This document shows positions 1 to 5,189 of a stretch of DNA of 5,302 bases, piece by piece. The stretch lies in assembly GCA_964502465.1 (NCBI GenBank), contig CAZCWX010000460.1, positions 1 to 5,302 on the forward strand, in the 5' to 3' direction. The stretch is from CAZCWX01 sp964502465. GTDB lineage: Bacteria; Desulfobacterota; Binatia; Bin18. Position 1 is the stretch's first letter; the number at the start of each line of letters is the position of its first letter. Made by a program: the position numbers and the translations under genes. A model generated the notes under the pieces. It was not told where the DNA came from and made no database searches. It saw only the letters and a program-made list of their open reading frames with translations.

Positions 1-2660
1 TGACTGCGTTTCGAGACGCCGCGGCGATGCGGGATGAACCCGGTCAGAACCGGTAGTAGGGCCGGGAGGGCGATGGTCGCGAGCACGAACATCGTCCAGG
101 TCGCAGGCAACGCGAATGACAATGTCCACCCCGCTACTAAAGTCAGGAACGCAGCCGGTGCAGACAATGTACGCCGGAGATTATCCAGCATCTTCCAACG
201 GTTTATCAGAGAAATTGCGGTGCGGTCCCGAGCACCGCTGATGTCCCGTGCGCGCCCGAAGATCCAGGGCAGCAGTTGCCAGTCCCCACGGGCCCAGCGG
301 TGTTGGCGGGCGGCGGCGACTTCGTAGTGTGCGGGAAATTCATCGAAGAATTCGATATCGGTGACCAATCCCGCACGGGCAAAGATCCCTTCAAAGAGGT
401 CGTGACTCAGTAAGGCATTCTCCGGCACCTGCCCGGCCAGAGCCGCCTCGAACGCATCGACGTCGTAGATCCCTTTCCCGGTGTACGACCCCTCAGCGAG
501 GAGGTCCTGATACACATCGGAGACGGCGGAGGCATACGGGTCAACGCCGCACGGGCCTGAAGAGATCCGCTGAAAAAGAGAGCCTGCGCGATGGGTCGGG
601 AGCGTCGGGGTGACGCGCGGCTGCAGCACGGCATAGCCTTCAACGACCCGGCCAACGTGCGGATCAAACCTGGGCCGATTGAGGGGATGCGCCATGGTGC
701 CAACCAAGCGGCAGGCGGCTCCCCTCGGCAACTGGGTATCGGCATCCAGCGTGATGACGTACCGCACGTCAGACGGAACGAGAAGCGCCTGACCACTCGT
801 TGGCAGAAAGGTCGTGTCAGTGGCGCCGCGGAGCAGACGGTTGAGTTCATGCAATTTTCCACGTTTGCGTTCCCATCCCATCCACTTCTGCTCGCCTTCG
901 CTCCAGCCGCGCCTCCGGTGGAACAGGAGAAATCGCTCACCCCCATCTGGGGCCGGTCCGTGGCGTTGGTTCAGACGCGCGATACCCTCCACCGTTGCAG
1001 CCAGCAGCGTATCGTCTTGCGGCATGGTCTCCGAAGGCGCATCCGTCCAATCTGAGAGGAGGGCGAAACGCAAATCGCCCTCTGGATTGGCGAGGTAGTG
1101 CACTTCCAACCGCTCAATTTGCTCGGCAATCTGAGCCTGGCCGGTCAAGAGCGTTGGGATGACGACCATGGTTCGCAGATCTGACGGCACGCCATCGCGG
1201 AGCGCGAGCTTGGGCAGCGCTCGCGGCCCGAGCAGTGCCATGACCATGCGATTTACCAAGGCATTTGCGAGATCCGAAGCTGGGATGAGAACAAGCAGTC
1301 CGAGGAGGACCAGGCTCACTGGCCCGACTCCCGCCACACCAGCATGACTAAGGAACACAGCGAGGATGAGCCCGCTCACGATTACCAGGGTTGCCAGGTA
1401 CCGCGGCACTGCTTGCGTCACATAGGCGCGCAGCAGCCAACTCTTGAGCGGCACGCGAAAGCCGAGTTCCTGCTCGAAGGCGAGACGCCCTGTCGAGATG
1501 AGGGAGTAGCCAGGATCCTCCTGACAGTTCCCCGGCAGGTCGCCAACGCCCCGTGCCGCGACCCGGAAGCGTGTCGCGTGGAGCACCGCCCGCCGGGCAA
1601 CCTCAATCTCTGAATGTTGAGAACCACGCGACAATTCCTCGATCGCGTGCCGGTACGCATCGCGGGTCGCAAAGTCCAGCCCGGCAAAGTCAGTGTCGGC
1701 CTGGAGTACGGCATCAACAAGACTCACGCTCTCGAAAAATTCTGCCCAGTCGAATGTCGACATCAGACGCATGCTGGTAATCACATTGCGGACGGTCACG
1801 TTCATGGCTGCCTGCCGCTGGTGCTCCACCCGGACAATATCATCGGCCGTCGTTCCTTGAGCCGCCAGGCGTTCCTCAAGCCAGCGCAAAGCCGGTGTCA
1901 CCACTGGATCCTGATCGCGCAACCGCTGGACGAACTGTACCGCAAAGGCCGTCGCTAACGGAGCGCGTTCGAATTTCTTTAAGAGAGCTGTCGATGGCTC
2001 AGCAAGGCGGCCACCGAGTCCGAGCAGATTGTCCGCTACTGTGTCGGCCTCCTGGCGCGCCGCCCGTCCGTGCACAATCCGCTCCGCCAGACGCCGAAGA
2101 TTCTCCACGAGCACGACCCGTAAGGTGATCGCGACGGCCCAGAGCTCGCCGATCGTCAACGGCTGCACGCGCTGGTAGGCGCGCACGAAGCGGCGGAGCG
2201 TCTCCGGGTCAAACCGACTGTCCGTATGGGCGACGAATGCCCAGGCCAGCCCAAAGACGCGCGGATAGCCTTGGAAAGGACCTTCGGCCAACTTCGGCAG
2301 CTCTCGGTAATAGCTGGATGGCAGATCGTCGTGGATCTCGCGTAGTTGTTCGTCCACGATGTGGAAATTGTCAACCAGCCATTCCGCTGCGGGTATGATC
2401 GTGCGCTCTTCGCGGATTGCCTGGGCAATTGCCCGATACGATGCGAGCAGCACCCGCCCGTTGTCCAGCACGCGCAGCAACAGCCGATGACCCGCCCGCG
2501 GCGTAGTCGTGACGCGCTGGGCGGCGGCAAGGCTCTCAGCGTGCTGTTCAAGACGCTCGCTGCTGAAAAGTTCTGCCCGAATCGGTTCTTCGAGCTCTGG
2601 AAGGGCAAAGGCCCCTGAACGGACTTTGCGTAGCGGGTTCTGAGGGAATAGTAAATTCAA
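1..2660 (-). CDS. ndvB: Cyclic beta-1,2-glucan synthase (NdvB/Cgs, GT84), N-terminal 886 residues, cut by window edge
   Basis: This is the N-terminal part of a large inner-membrane enzyme that makes cyclic beta-1,2-glucan from UDP-glucose; family members run to about 2,800 residues, so roughly two thirds lies beyond position 1. The frame is open without interruption from TTG at 2660 to the edge. The start is set by GAGGT at 2668-2672, 8 nt upstream; an in-frame TAA lies just before it and there is no in-frame ATG. Visible parts: a soluble N-terminal region including ELWAVAITLRVVLVENLRRL, typical of the family; two hydrophobic segments near residues 422-442 and 446-466; then a cytoplasmic glycosyltransferase domain. 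That domain opens with MVVIPTLL (498-505) and carries D537 (LLSDWTDA), the D639-A-D641 motif (TLDADTQLPRG), D754 (LLSHDLFEG) and Q786-H-R-W789 (HRWARGDWQLLPW), the D,D,D,QxxRW signature. Two further membrane segments lie near 836-852 and 854-876. The GH94-like chain-length-control region would be outside the window. Family assignment is very secure; product size and cyclisation are inferred. Confidence 0.95.
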   Translation of the reverse strand, partial: MNLLFPQNPLRKVRSGAFALPELEEPIRAELFSSERLEQHAESLAAAQRVTTTPRAGHRLLLRVLDNGRVLLASYRAIAQAIREERTIIPAAEWLVDNFHIVDEQLREIHDDLPSSYYRELPKLAEGPFQGYPRVFGLAWAFVAHTDSRFDPETLRRFVRAYQRVQPLTIGELWAVAITLRVVLVENLRRLAERIVHGRAARQEADTVADNLLGLGGRLAEPSTALLKKFERAPLATAFAVQFVQRLRDQDPVVTPALRWLEERLAAQGTTADDIVRVEHQRQAAMNVTVRNVITSMRLMSTFDWAEFFESVSLVDAVLQADTDFAGLDFATRDAYRHAIEELSRGSQHSEIEVARRAVLHATRFRVAARGVGDLPGNCQEDPGYSLISTGRLAFEQELGFRVPLKSWLLRAYVTQAVPRYLATLVIVSGLILAVFLSHAGVAGVGPVSLVLLGLLVLIPASDLANALVNRMVMALLGPRALPKLALRDGVPSDLRTMVVIPTLLTGQAQIAEQIERLEVHYLANPEGDLRFALLSDWTDAPSETMPQDDTLLAATVEGIARLNQRHGPAPDGGERFLLFHRRRGWSEGEQKWMGWERKRGKLHELNRLLRGATDTTFLPTSGQALLVPSDVRYVITLDADTQLPRGAACRLVGTMAHPLNRPRFDPHVGRVVEGYAVLQPRVTPTLPTHRAGSLFQRISSGPCGVDPYASAVSDVYQDLLAEGSYTGKGIYDVDAFEAALAGQVPENALLSHDLFEGIFARAGLVTDIEFFDEFPAHYEVAAARQHRWARGDWQLLPWIFGRARDISGARDRTAISLINRWKMLDNLRRTLSAPAAFLTLVAGWTLSFALPATWTMFVLATIALPALLPVLTGFIPHRRGVSKRS

Positions 2661-2667
2661 TCCACAT

Positions 2668-2672
2668 ACCTC
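2668..2672 (-). promoter_or_regulatory. Ribosome binding site fixing the TTG start of ndvB
   Basis: GAGGT on the minus strand lies 8 nt before TTG at 2660-2658. The reading frame closes upstream at a TAA (2684-2682), and no ATG or GTG lies in frame between that stop and the TTG. The Shine-Dalgarno match therefore decides in favour of a TTG start, which could reduce initiation of this very large membrane enzyme. Confidence 0.75.
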
Positions 2673-2797
2673 ATATTCGTTTTAGAGGATCAGAAGAAGC
2701 TAGGGGGTGAATCAATGAAGCCGGCTGGTTGTGCTGAAGAATGCCACTGCTGTGCAGCCCGACCCTCAGCTCACTCAGCCCGCCCACTACCGCAGAT

Positions 2798-2820
2798 CGA
2801 ACTCCGATCGCTGGAGTTCG
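2798..2820 (-). terminator. Stem-loop just after the glycine-zipper lipoprotein gene
   Basis: A perfect 8-bp inverted repeat (CGAACTCC / GGAGTTCG) with a 7-nt loop begins 5 nt past the lipoprotein stop codon. No U-tract follows on the minus strand, so it is not a classical intrinsic terminator. It may be a 3'-end stabilising or Rho-assisted structure separating the lipoprotein message from ndvB. Confidence 0.4.
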
Positions 2821-2825
2821 CGACA

Positions 2826-3173
2826 TTAGTACTCGTAGTCCTGCTCTCGGCGGTAACGTTCCTCTTCACGCTGCCGTTGCTGGTACGCACGCTCCTCCTC
2901 GAGTTGTCGCTGCCGATCGTCGTTGTACTGTTCCCCCTCGCGCTTCTGCATCTGGTCGCCGACCACCGCACCGCCCAGTGCGCCAGCCGCGCCGCCGATT
3001 GCGGCGCCTGTTCCCCCACCAATGAGCGCACCGACCCCAGCACCAGCACCCCCACCAATCAGCGCTCCCTTTTCGCGCGTGCTCAGGGGCCGAGAGCAGC
3101 CCACCGCGGCCACCAGCAACGCACCGCTCAGGATTCCAATCATCCCCTGATGAAAGAGGCGATATTTGGTCAT
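2826..3173 (-). CDS. Glycine-zipper lipoprotein, 115 aa
   Basis: Predicted small envelope lipoprotein of the glycine-zipper type. The start is ATG 3173, because AAGGAG (3183-3188) lies 9 nt upstream; an in-frame GTG at 3191 overlaps that Shine-Dalgarno and is unlikely to be used. Residues 1-25 form a lipoprotein signal peptide with a hydrophobic core (GMIGILSGALLVAAVG) ending at C26 (AVGC lipobox, slightly atypical with Ala at -3). Residues 36-72 are an almost pure Gly/Ala/Ile/Leu/Val stretch with repeated GxxxG spacing (for example GALIGGGAGAGVGALIGGG), the glycine zipper that in related proteins packs into or against membranes. The C-terminal third (77-115) is a highly charged Arg/Glu/Gln tail, probably helical, ending DYEY. 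It sits 165 nt upstream of ndvB and 212 nt downstream of the DUF3309-type gene. Related lipoproteins are often envelope-stress or outer-membrane-integrity proteins; the exact role here is unknown. Confidence 0.88.
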   Translation of the reverse strand: MTKYRLFHQGMIGILSGALLVAAVGCSRPLSTREKGALIGGGAGAGVGALIGGGTGAAIGGAAGALGGAVVGDQMQKREGEQYNDDRQRQLEEERAYQQRQREEERYRREQDYEY

Positions 3174-3226
3174 GTGTTGTTTCTCCTTCACTCCGTGTAA
3201 TGTACCCGGATTGTACAGGTGACTAC

Positions 3227-3246
3227 CGGCTGTCTTTTGACAGCCG
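3227..3246 (-). other. Stem-loop upstream of the lipoprotein gene
   Basis: A perfect 8-bp inverted repeat (CGGCTGTC / GACAGCCG) surrounds a TTTT loop on the plus strand (AAAA on the minus strand). It lies 53 nt before the lipoprotein start. No T-run follows on either strand, so a leader hairpin, an operator or a weak terminator for the upstream gene are all possible. TACAAT at 3210-3215 just downstream resembles a -10 box, but no good -35 box accompanies it. Confidence 0.4.
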
Positions 3247-3319
3247 TCCCTTAATCCGAGTAAAGAATATGCCAGAAAAATGTTGAAGGTTGAGCCTTTG
3301 CTATATGCGCAGCCCGCGA

Positions 3320-3355
3320 GCCAAGCCTAACGATGAGAGAGAAGAGAGGCTTGGC
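3320..3355 (-). terminator. Possible stem-loop after the DUF3309-type gene
   Basis: An 8-bp perfect inverted repeat (GCCAAGCC / GGCTTGGC) with a 20-nt purine-rich loop lies about 30 nt past the stop of the 49-residue membrane protein gene. The loop is long and no U-tract follows, so termination is only a weak inference from position. Confidence 0.3.
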
Positions 3356-3385
3356 AGGGTGCGAAAAAGTCACTGGAGGTACTGG

Positions 3386-3535
3386 TTAGAGTCGACCAGT
3401 AAGGAGCAGAATGAGGACGACAATTAGCAGCACCCCGACGAGGCCCGAGGGCGCATAGCCATATGAGTGATAGCCAAAGTTGGGCAGACCGCCCACCAGG
3501 AGCAGAATTAAGATAATCAACAAGAGCAGTCCCAT
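3386..3535 (-). CDS. DUF3309-type small membrane protein, 49 aa
   Basis: A very short gene with an almost ideal ribosome binding site: GGAGGTGAC at 3541-3549, with 9 nt between GGAGG and ATG 3535. The protein is two hydrophobic helices (about residues 2-18, LLLLIILILLLVGG, and 32-46, LVGVLLIVVLILLL) joined by an aromatic/Gly turn, NFGYHSYGYAPSG, and ends LTGRL. This two-helix layout with a YGYxPSG-like centre and a short basic end matches the DUF3309 family, which has no established biochemical function; members are commonly found beside stress and envelope genes. It lies 207 nt downstream of the exported PRC-barrel gene and has its own upstream region containing a copy of the 57-nt repeat, which suggests independent control. 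A shifted frame across the same DNA (3327-3653) is open but lacks a ribosome binding site and is taken as a shadow. Confidence 0.85.
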   Translation of the reverse strand: MGLLLLIILILLLVGGLPNFGYHSYGYAPSGLVGVLLIVVLILLLTGRL

Positions 3536-3596
3536 AGTACGTCACCTCCGTAAGAGAAAAAACTGCGTGGAAGACCGGACAGGGTCCTCGGTCCTC

Positions 3597-3653
3597 TCGT
3601 TCACCAGGAATATAACGCCGGTGTCCGGCGGCGTCTGTAACATTCGTGCGCAA
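3597..3653 (-). repeat. 57-nt upstream repeat, copy 1 (before the DUF3309-type gene)
   Basis: This segment aligns without gaps to 4685-4741 with 50 of 57 identical bases. Read on the minus strand, it opens with TTGCGCACGAATGTTACAGA and closes with ATTCCTGGTGAACGA; differences cluster in the middle. Within it GTTACA and GTTATA recur with a 25-nt period. The element ends 61 nt before the DUF3309-type start codon, a suitable place for a promoter plus operator. Two conserved blocks around a variable spacer of constant length favour a promoter or a paired protein-binding site over a mobile repeat. Confidence 0.65.
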
Positions 3654-3683
3654 GATGAGACAGAAGAGTTATTCTGTCTCATC
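3654..3683 (-). terminator. 12-bp stem-loop between the exported PRC-barrel and DUF3309-type genes
   Basis: A perfect 12-bp inverted repeat (GATGAGACAGAA / TTCTGTCTCATC) with a 6-nt loop lies about 60 nt past the stop of the exported PRC-barrel gene and directly abuts copy 1 of the 57-nt repeat. It is the natural candidate for the 3' end of the PRC-barrel transcript, although only a short TT follows on the minus strand. Its symmetry means it could act on transcription from either side. Confidence 0.5.
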
Positions 3684-3742
3684 CTCTCATGGCCTCCTTC
3701 CAGAGGCGGGGACTGTGGTAGCCTAACGAACCTGCCTTGGCC

Positions 3743-4135
3743 TTACTTGGGGTATTCGAATGGTGGTAGTGCCTTCACCACGTCCTGGGTGGCGCCCCGC
3801 AGCACGAACTTGTCGTCGCCGGCCTTGAACTGGTTGAAGGGGATGGCTATATAGTGCTCGCCGAGGCCGAGGAACCCTCCCACGCTGAGGATGGCGTAGG
3901 AGATGGACTTGTCTGGCGCGACGATGATGTCGTCCACCTCGCCTACCTTCTCGTCCTGCTCGTTGTGCACGGGCTTGCCGAGAATCTGCCTCTTCGCGCT
4001 CCATCCTTTTGTGAGGGTTGTTATCTCCGTCGCAGGCACTCCGATGGTCGTCGAGCCCGCAACTTGGGCCGCCACATTCCCGGCGGCGACGGCCATCATC
4101 ACACCTATGAGTCCAGCCACAACTATTTTACGCAT
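3743..4135 (-). CDS. Exported PRC-barrel domain protein, 130 aa
   Basis: Predicted periplasmic PRC-barrel protein. The start ATG 4135 is supported by AGGAG (4143-4147) 7 nt upstream. Residues 1-23 are a Sec signal peptide: MRK, a hydrophobic core (IVVAGLIGVMMAVAAG) and a cleavage site after VAA at A23. After a short linker the PRC-barrel runs over about residues 48-115: QILGKPVHNEQDEKVGEVDD, the strand SYAILSVGG, the family hallmark GGFLGLGE (86-93), IAIPFNQF and KFVLRGAT. The chain ends PPFEYPK. PRC-barrels are small beta-barrel modules first recognised in the photosynthetic reaction-centre H subunit and in RimM; stand-alone exported versions have no assigned reaction. It follows the cytoplasmic PRC-barrel gene by 96 nt with no strong hairpin in between, so the two may be co-transcribed. 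The families are related but diverged, so this is an old duplication at most. Confidence 0.9.
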   Translation of the reverse strand: MRKIVVAGLIGVMMAVAAGNVAAQVAGSTTIGVPATEITTLTKGWSAKRQILGKPVHNEQDEKVGEVDDIIVAPDKSISYAILSVGGFLGLGEHYIAIPFNQFKAGDDKFVLRGATQDVVKALPPFEYPK

Positions 4136-4231
4136 CGCTGCTCTCCTTTCGTAGGGTTATTTTGTCTAATTCTAAGGGGTCTTTCTGCTGGGTAGCCAGA
4201 GGTATCCGCCCCTTCTGCTTCGGTAAGAGTG

Positions 4232-4648
4232 TTACCCACGCGGGTCGTCCGAATACGGTTTAGTCCCATAGTAAGAATAAATTTCCTCTGCCCACGCCTG
4301 GTCTGCCATGTTGGGCCACTTGTCCTTATCGAACCCCGGCGCCTGTTTGAGGCGAGCCTTCTCGACCTTGAGCACGAAGTGTTTATTCTTCGTGTCGAGC
4401 GTCAAAGCGTTCCACGGCACCGCGAACAATTTTTCGCCCATACCCAGGAACCCCCCGAAGGACAATACCGCATACGCAACTCGGCCGTTGCGCATGTCCA
4501 GCATGATTTCCTTGATGTCCCCCAAATGGTCGTCTTGATGGTTGTAGACGGCGTTGCCAATGAGGGTTTCGGCGCCCATGAGGCTGGGGCCAGGACCACC
4601 GTGCGTACCTTTGTACATGCCATAGATATCGCGTTCTTCGTAGCTCAT
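4232..4648 (-). CDS. Cytoplasmic PRC-barrel domain protein, 138 aa
   Basis: Soluble PRC-barrel protein without a signal peptide. Two ATGs compete: 4654 directly abuts AAGGAG (4655-4660), leaving no spacing, while 4648 lies 6 nt from it, so the start is placed at 4648. Residues 1-23 are a polar Gly/Tyr-rich lead-in. The barrel covers about 24-100: LIGNAVYNHQDDHLGDIKEI, VAYAVLSFGG, the hallmark GGFLGMGE (65-72), LFAVPWNALTLD and HFVLKVEKARL. A conserved C-terminal extension follows, APGFDKDKWP (103-112), then WAEEIYSYYG. This extension is typical of a widespread bacterial PRC-barrel subgroup that is often found next to stress genes; no biochemical role is established. Copy 2 of the 57-nt repeat ends 36 nt upstream. 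The exported PRC-barrel gene follows after 96 nt and shares the SxGGFLGxGE core. Confidence 0.92.
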   Translation of the reverse strand: MSYEERDIYGMYKGTHGGPGPSLMGAETLIGNAVYNHQDDHLGDIKEIMLDMRNGRVAYAVLSFGGFLGMGEKLFAVPWNALTLDTKNKHFVLKVEKARLKQAPGFDKDKWPNMADQAWAEEIYSYYGTKPYSDDPRG

Positions 4649-4654
4649 GGTCAT

Positions 4655-4660
4655 CTCCTT
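4655..4660 (-). promoter_or_regulatory. Ribosome binding site choosing ATG 4648
   Basis: AAGGAG lies 6 nt from ATG 4648 but directly touches ATG 4654. Standard spacing selects the inner ATG, removing two residues (Met-Thr) from the longest possible product. Confidence 0.75.
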
Positions 4661-4684
4661 TCAAAAAAGTGATTGCGAAGTACT

Positions 4685-4741
4685 TCGTTCCCCAGGAATG
4701 TAACGCCGACGACCCGCGCCGTCTGTAACATTCGTGCGCAA
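4685..4741 (-). repeat. 57-nt upstream repeat, copy 2 (before the cytoplasmic PRC-barrel gene)
   Basis: Gap-free partner of 3597-3653, with seven substitutions, most of them in the centre. It sits in the 278-nt space between the csbD-like stop and the PRC-barrel start, and is the only strong signal found there apart from a weak stem-loop near 4860-4884. GTTACA occurs twice 25 nt apart on the minus strand. Next to the element, an extra partial repeat is seen on the plus strand: ATTCGTGCGCAAAAT (4730-4744) recurs as AATCGTGCGAAAAT (4750-4763), which could be an additional binding half-site. Confidence 0.65.
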
Positions 4742-4859
4742 AATGTTGGAATCGTGCGAAAATCGTACAGGGAGAGCGGAAAGACCCTCGGGCCCCACGA
4801 AAAGGCAAACACAGGGCTTATGTTGGGACTGGCGTCTGTTGGCCACGTGCTGCTACGTA

Positions 4860-4884
4860 CTACCGCCGGGTGTGGTCCCGGTAG
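4860..4884 (-). terminator. Weak stem-loop after the csbD-like gene
   Basis: CTACC and GGTAG pair around an inner GGG/CCC stem with a 3-nt bulge and a 6-nt loop, about 43 nt past the csbD-like stop. No U-tract follows. It is placed where a terminator is expected, but the structure is imperfect. Confidence 0.3.
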
Positions 4885-4926
4885 GCTTTGGAGGTCATTG
4901 AGCCCTGCTTCCGAGACTGGTGCCGA

Positions 4927-5118
4927 TCAGGCGTCTTTCATGGTATCCGCCGCCCTCTTCACTTTTTCCTTCACCTTCTCCGCTACCTTCGCCGCTTTTT
5001 CCTTCACCTTTCCCACCACTTGATCCCGCTTCCCTTCTCGCTTGAGGCGGTCGTCATCTGTGAGTGCCCCCGCCGCCTCTTTGATCCGTCCTTTGACCTG
5101 GTCCATCTTGCCACCCAT
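4927..5118 (-). CDS. CsbD-family small stress protein, 63 aa
   Basis: Small, highly charged CsbD-like protein; the length matches the family (roughly 60-70 residues). ATG 5118 is preceded by AGGAG (5126-5130) with 7 nt spacing; the internal Met at residue 5 lacks its own site. The N-terminal half has the family core MDQVKGRIKEAAGALTDDD (5-23) followed by RLKREGKRDQVVGKVKEK. The second half is a Lys/Glu/Ala-rich amphipathic stretch with repeated VKEK/VAEK units (about 37-54), ending AADTMKDA. CsbD of Bacillus subtilis belongs to the sigma-B general stress regulon, and the E. coli relative YjbJ is an abundant stress-related protein; the molecular function is unknown. It is the first gene in the minus-strand series. 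Its upstream region holds two palindromes (5139-5166 and 5175-5189) and a TCTGTAAC word shared with the 57-nt repeats. Confidence 0.92.
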   Translation of the reverse strand: MGGKMDQVKGRIKEAAGALTDDDRLKREGKRDQVVGKVKEKAAKVAEKVKEKVKRAADTMKDA

Positions 5119-5138
5119 GGCCGTGCTCCTTTCGTTTA

Positions 5139-5166
5139 CCGTAGCGACCGCACGCGGTCGCTACGG
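5139..5166 (-). other. Perfect 12-bp palindrome in the csbD-like leader
   Basis: CCGTAGCGACCG and CGGTCGCTACGG are perfectly complementary around a 4-nt loop. The structure ends 20 nt before the start codon and 8 nt before the AGGAG. As RNA it would be a very stable leader hairpin; as DNA it could be an operator or a genome-wide short palindromic (REP-like) repeat. No U-tract follows on either strand, so an intrinsic terminator is less likely. Confidence 0.6.
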
Positions 5167-5174
5167 GTAGTTTG

Positions 5175-5189
5175 GCGGCACCGTGCCGC
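5175..5189. other. Compact palindrome upstream of the csbD-like gene
   Basis: GCGGCAC and GTGCCGC flank a single central base, a fully symmetric 15-nt DNA palindrome 8 nt beyond the larger hairpin. The near-absence of a loop suits a dimeric DNA-binding protein better than an RNA hairpin, although a 5-bp stem with a 5-nt loop is also possible. Confidence 0.4.

Noticed and set aside
34..1958. Several plus-strand open frames of 62-154 residues across the left half
   Set aside because: They lie opposite the uninterrupted ndvB frame, have Arg/Pro/Ser-rich compositions typical of shadow frames in GC-rich DNA, and show no recognisable domains.
407..2608. Minus-strand ATG-started frames at 407-946, 1418-1720 and 2156-2608
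   Set aside because: They are in different frames from ndvB, which contains the conserved GT84 motifs throughout; they have no family features.
2657..2674. Five-codon minus-strand mini-ORF (MRYVD) whose TGA overlaps the ndvB TTG
   Set aside because: No ribosome binding site precedes its ATG, and such short overlaps arise easily by chance; the GAGGT it contains is better read as the ndvB Shine-Dalgarno.
2715..3200. Plus-strand 161-residue frame and smaller neighbours over the lipoprotein gene
   Set aside because: They are antisense to a gene with a clear signal peptide, lipobox and glycine zipper; the leucine-rich stretch is the complement of the charged Glu/Arg tail.
3327..3653. Minus-strand 108-residue frame over the DUF3309-type gene
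   Set aside because: It starts at TTG without a ribosome binding site and is out of frame with the well-supported 49-residue gene; only its first residues, which lie in the repeat, are of interest.
4136..4231. Possible terminator between the two PRC-barrel genes (AAGGGG 4174-4179 / CCCCTT 4209-4214)
   Set aside because: Only 6 bp pair across a loop of about 30 nt with no U-tract; co-transcription of the pair is at least as likely.
4229..4672. Plus-strand 147-residue frame opposite the cytoplasmic PRC-barrel gene
   Set aside because: It mirrors the conserved PRC-barrel coding sequence and has no domain signature of its own.
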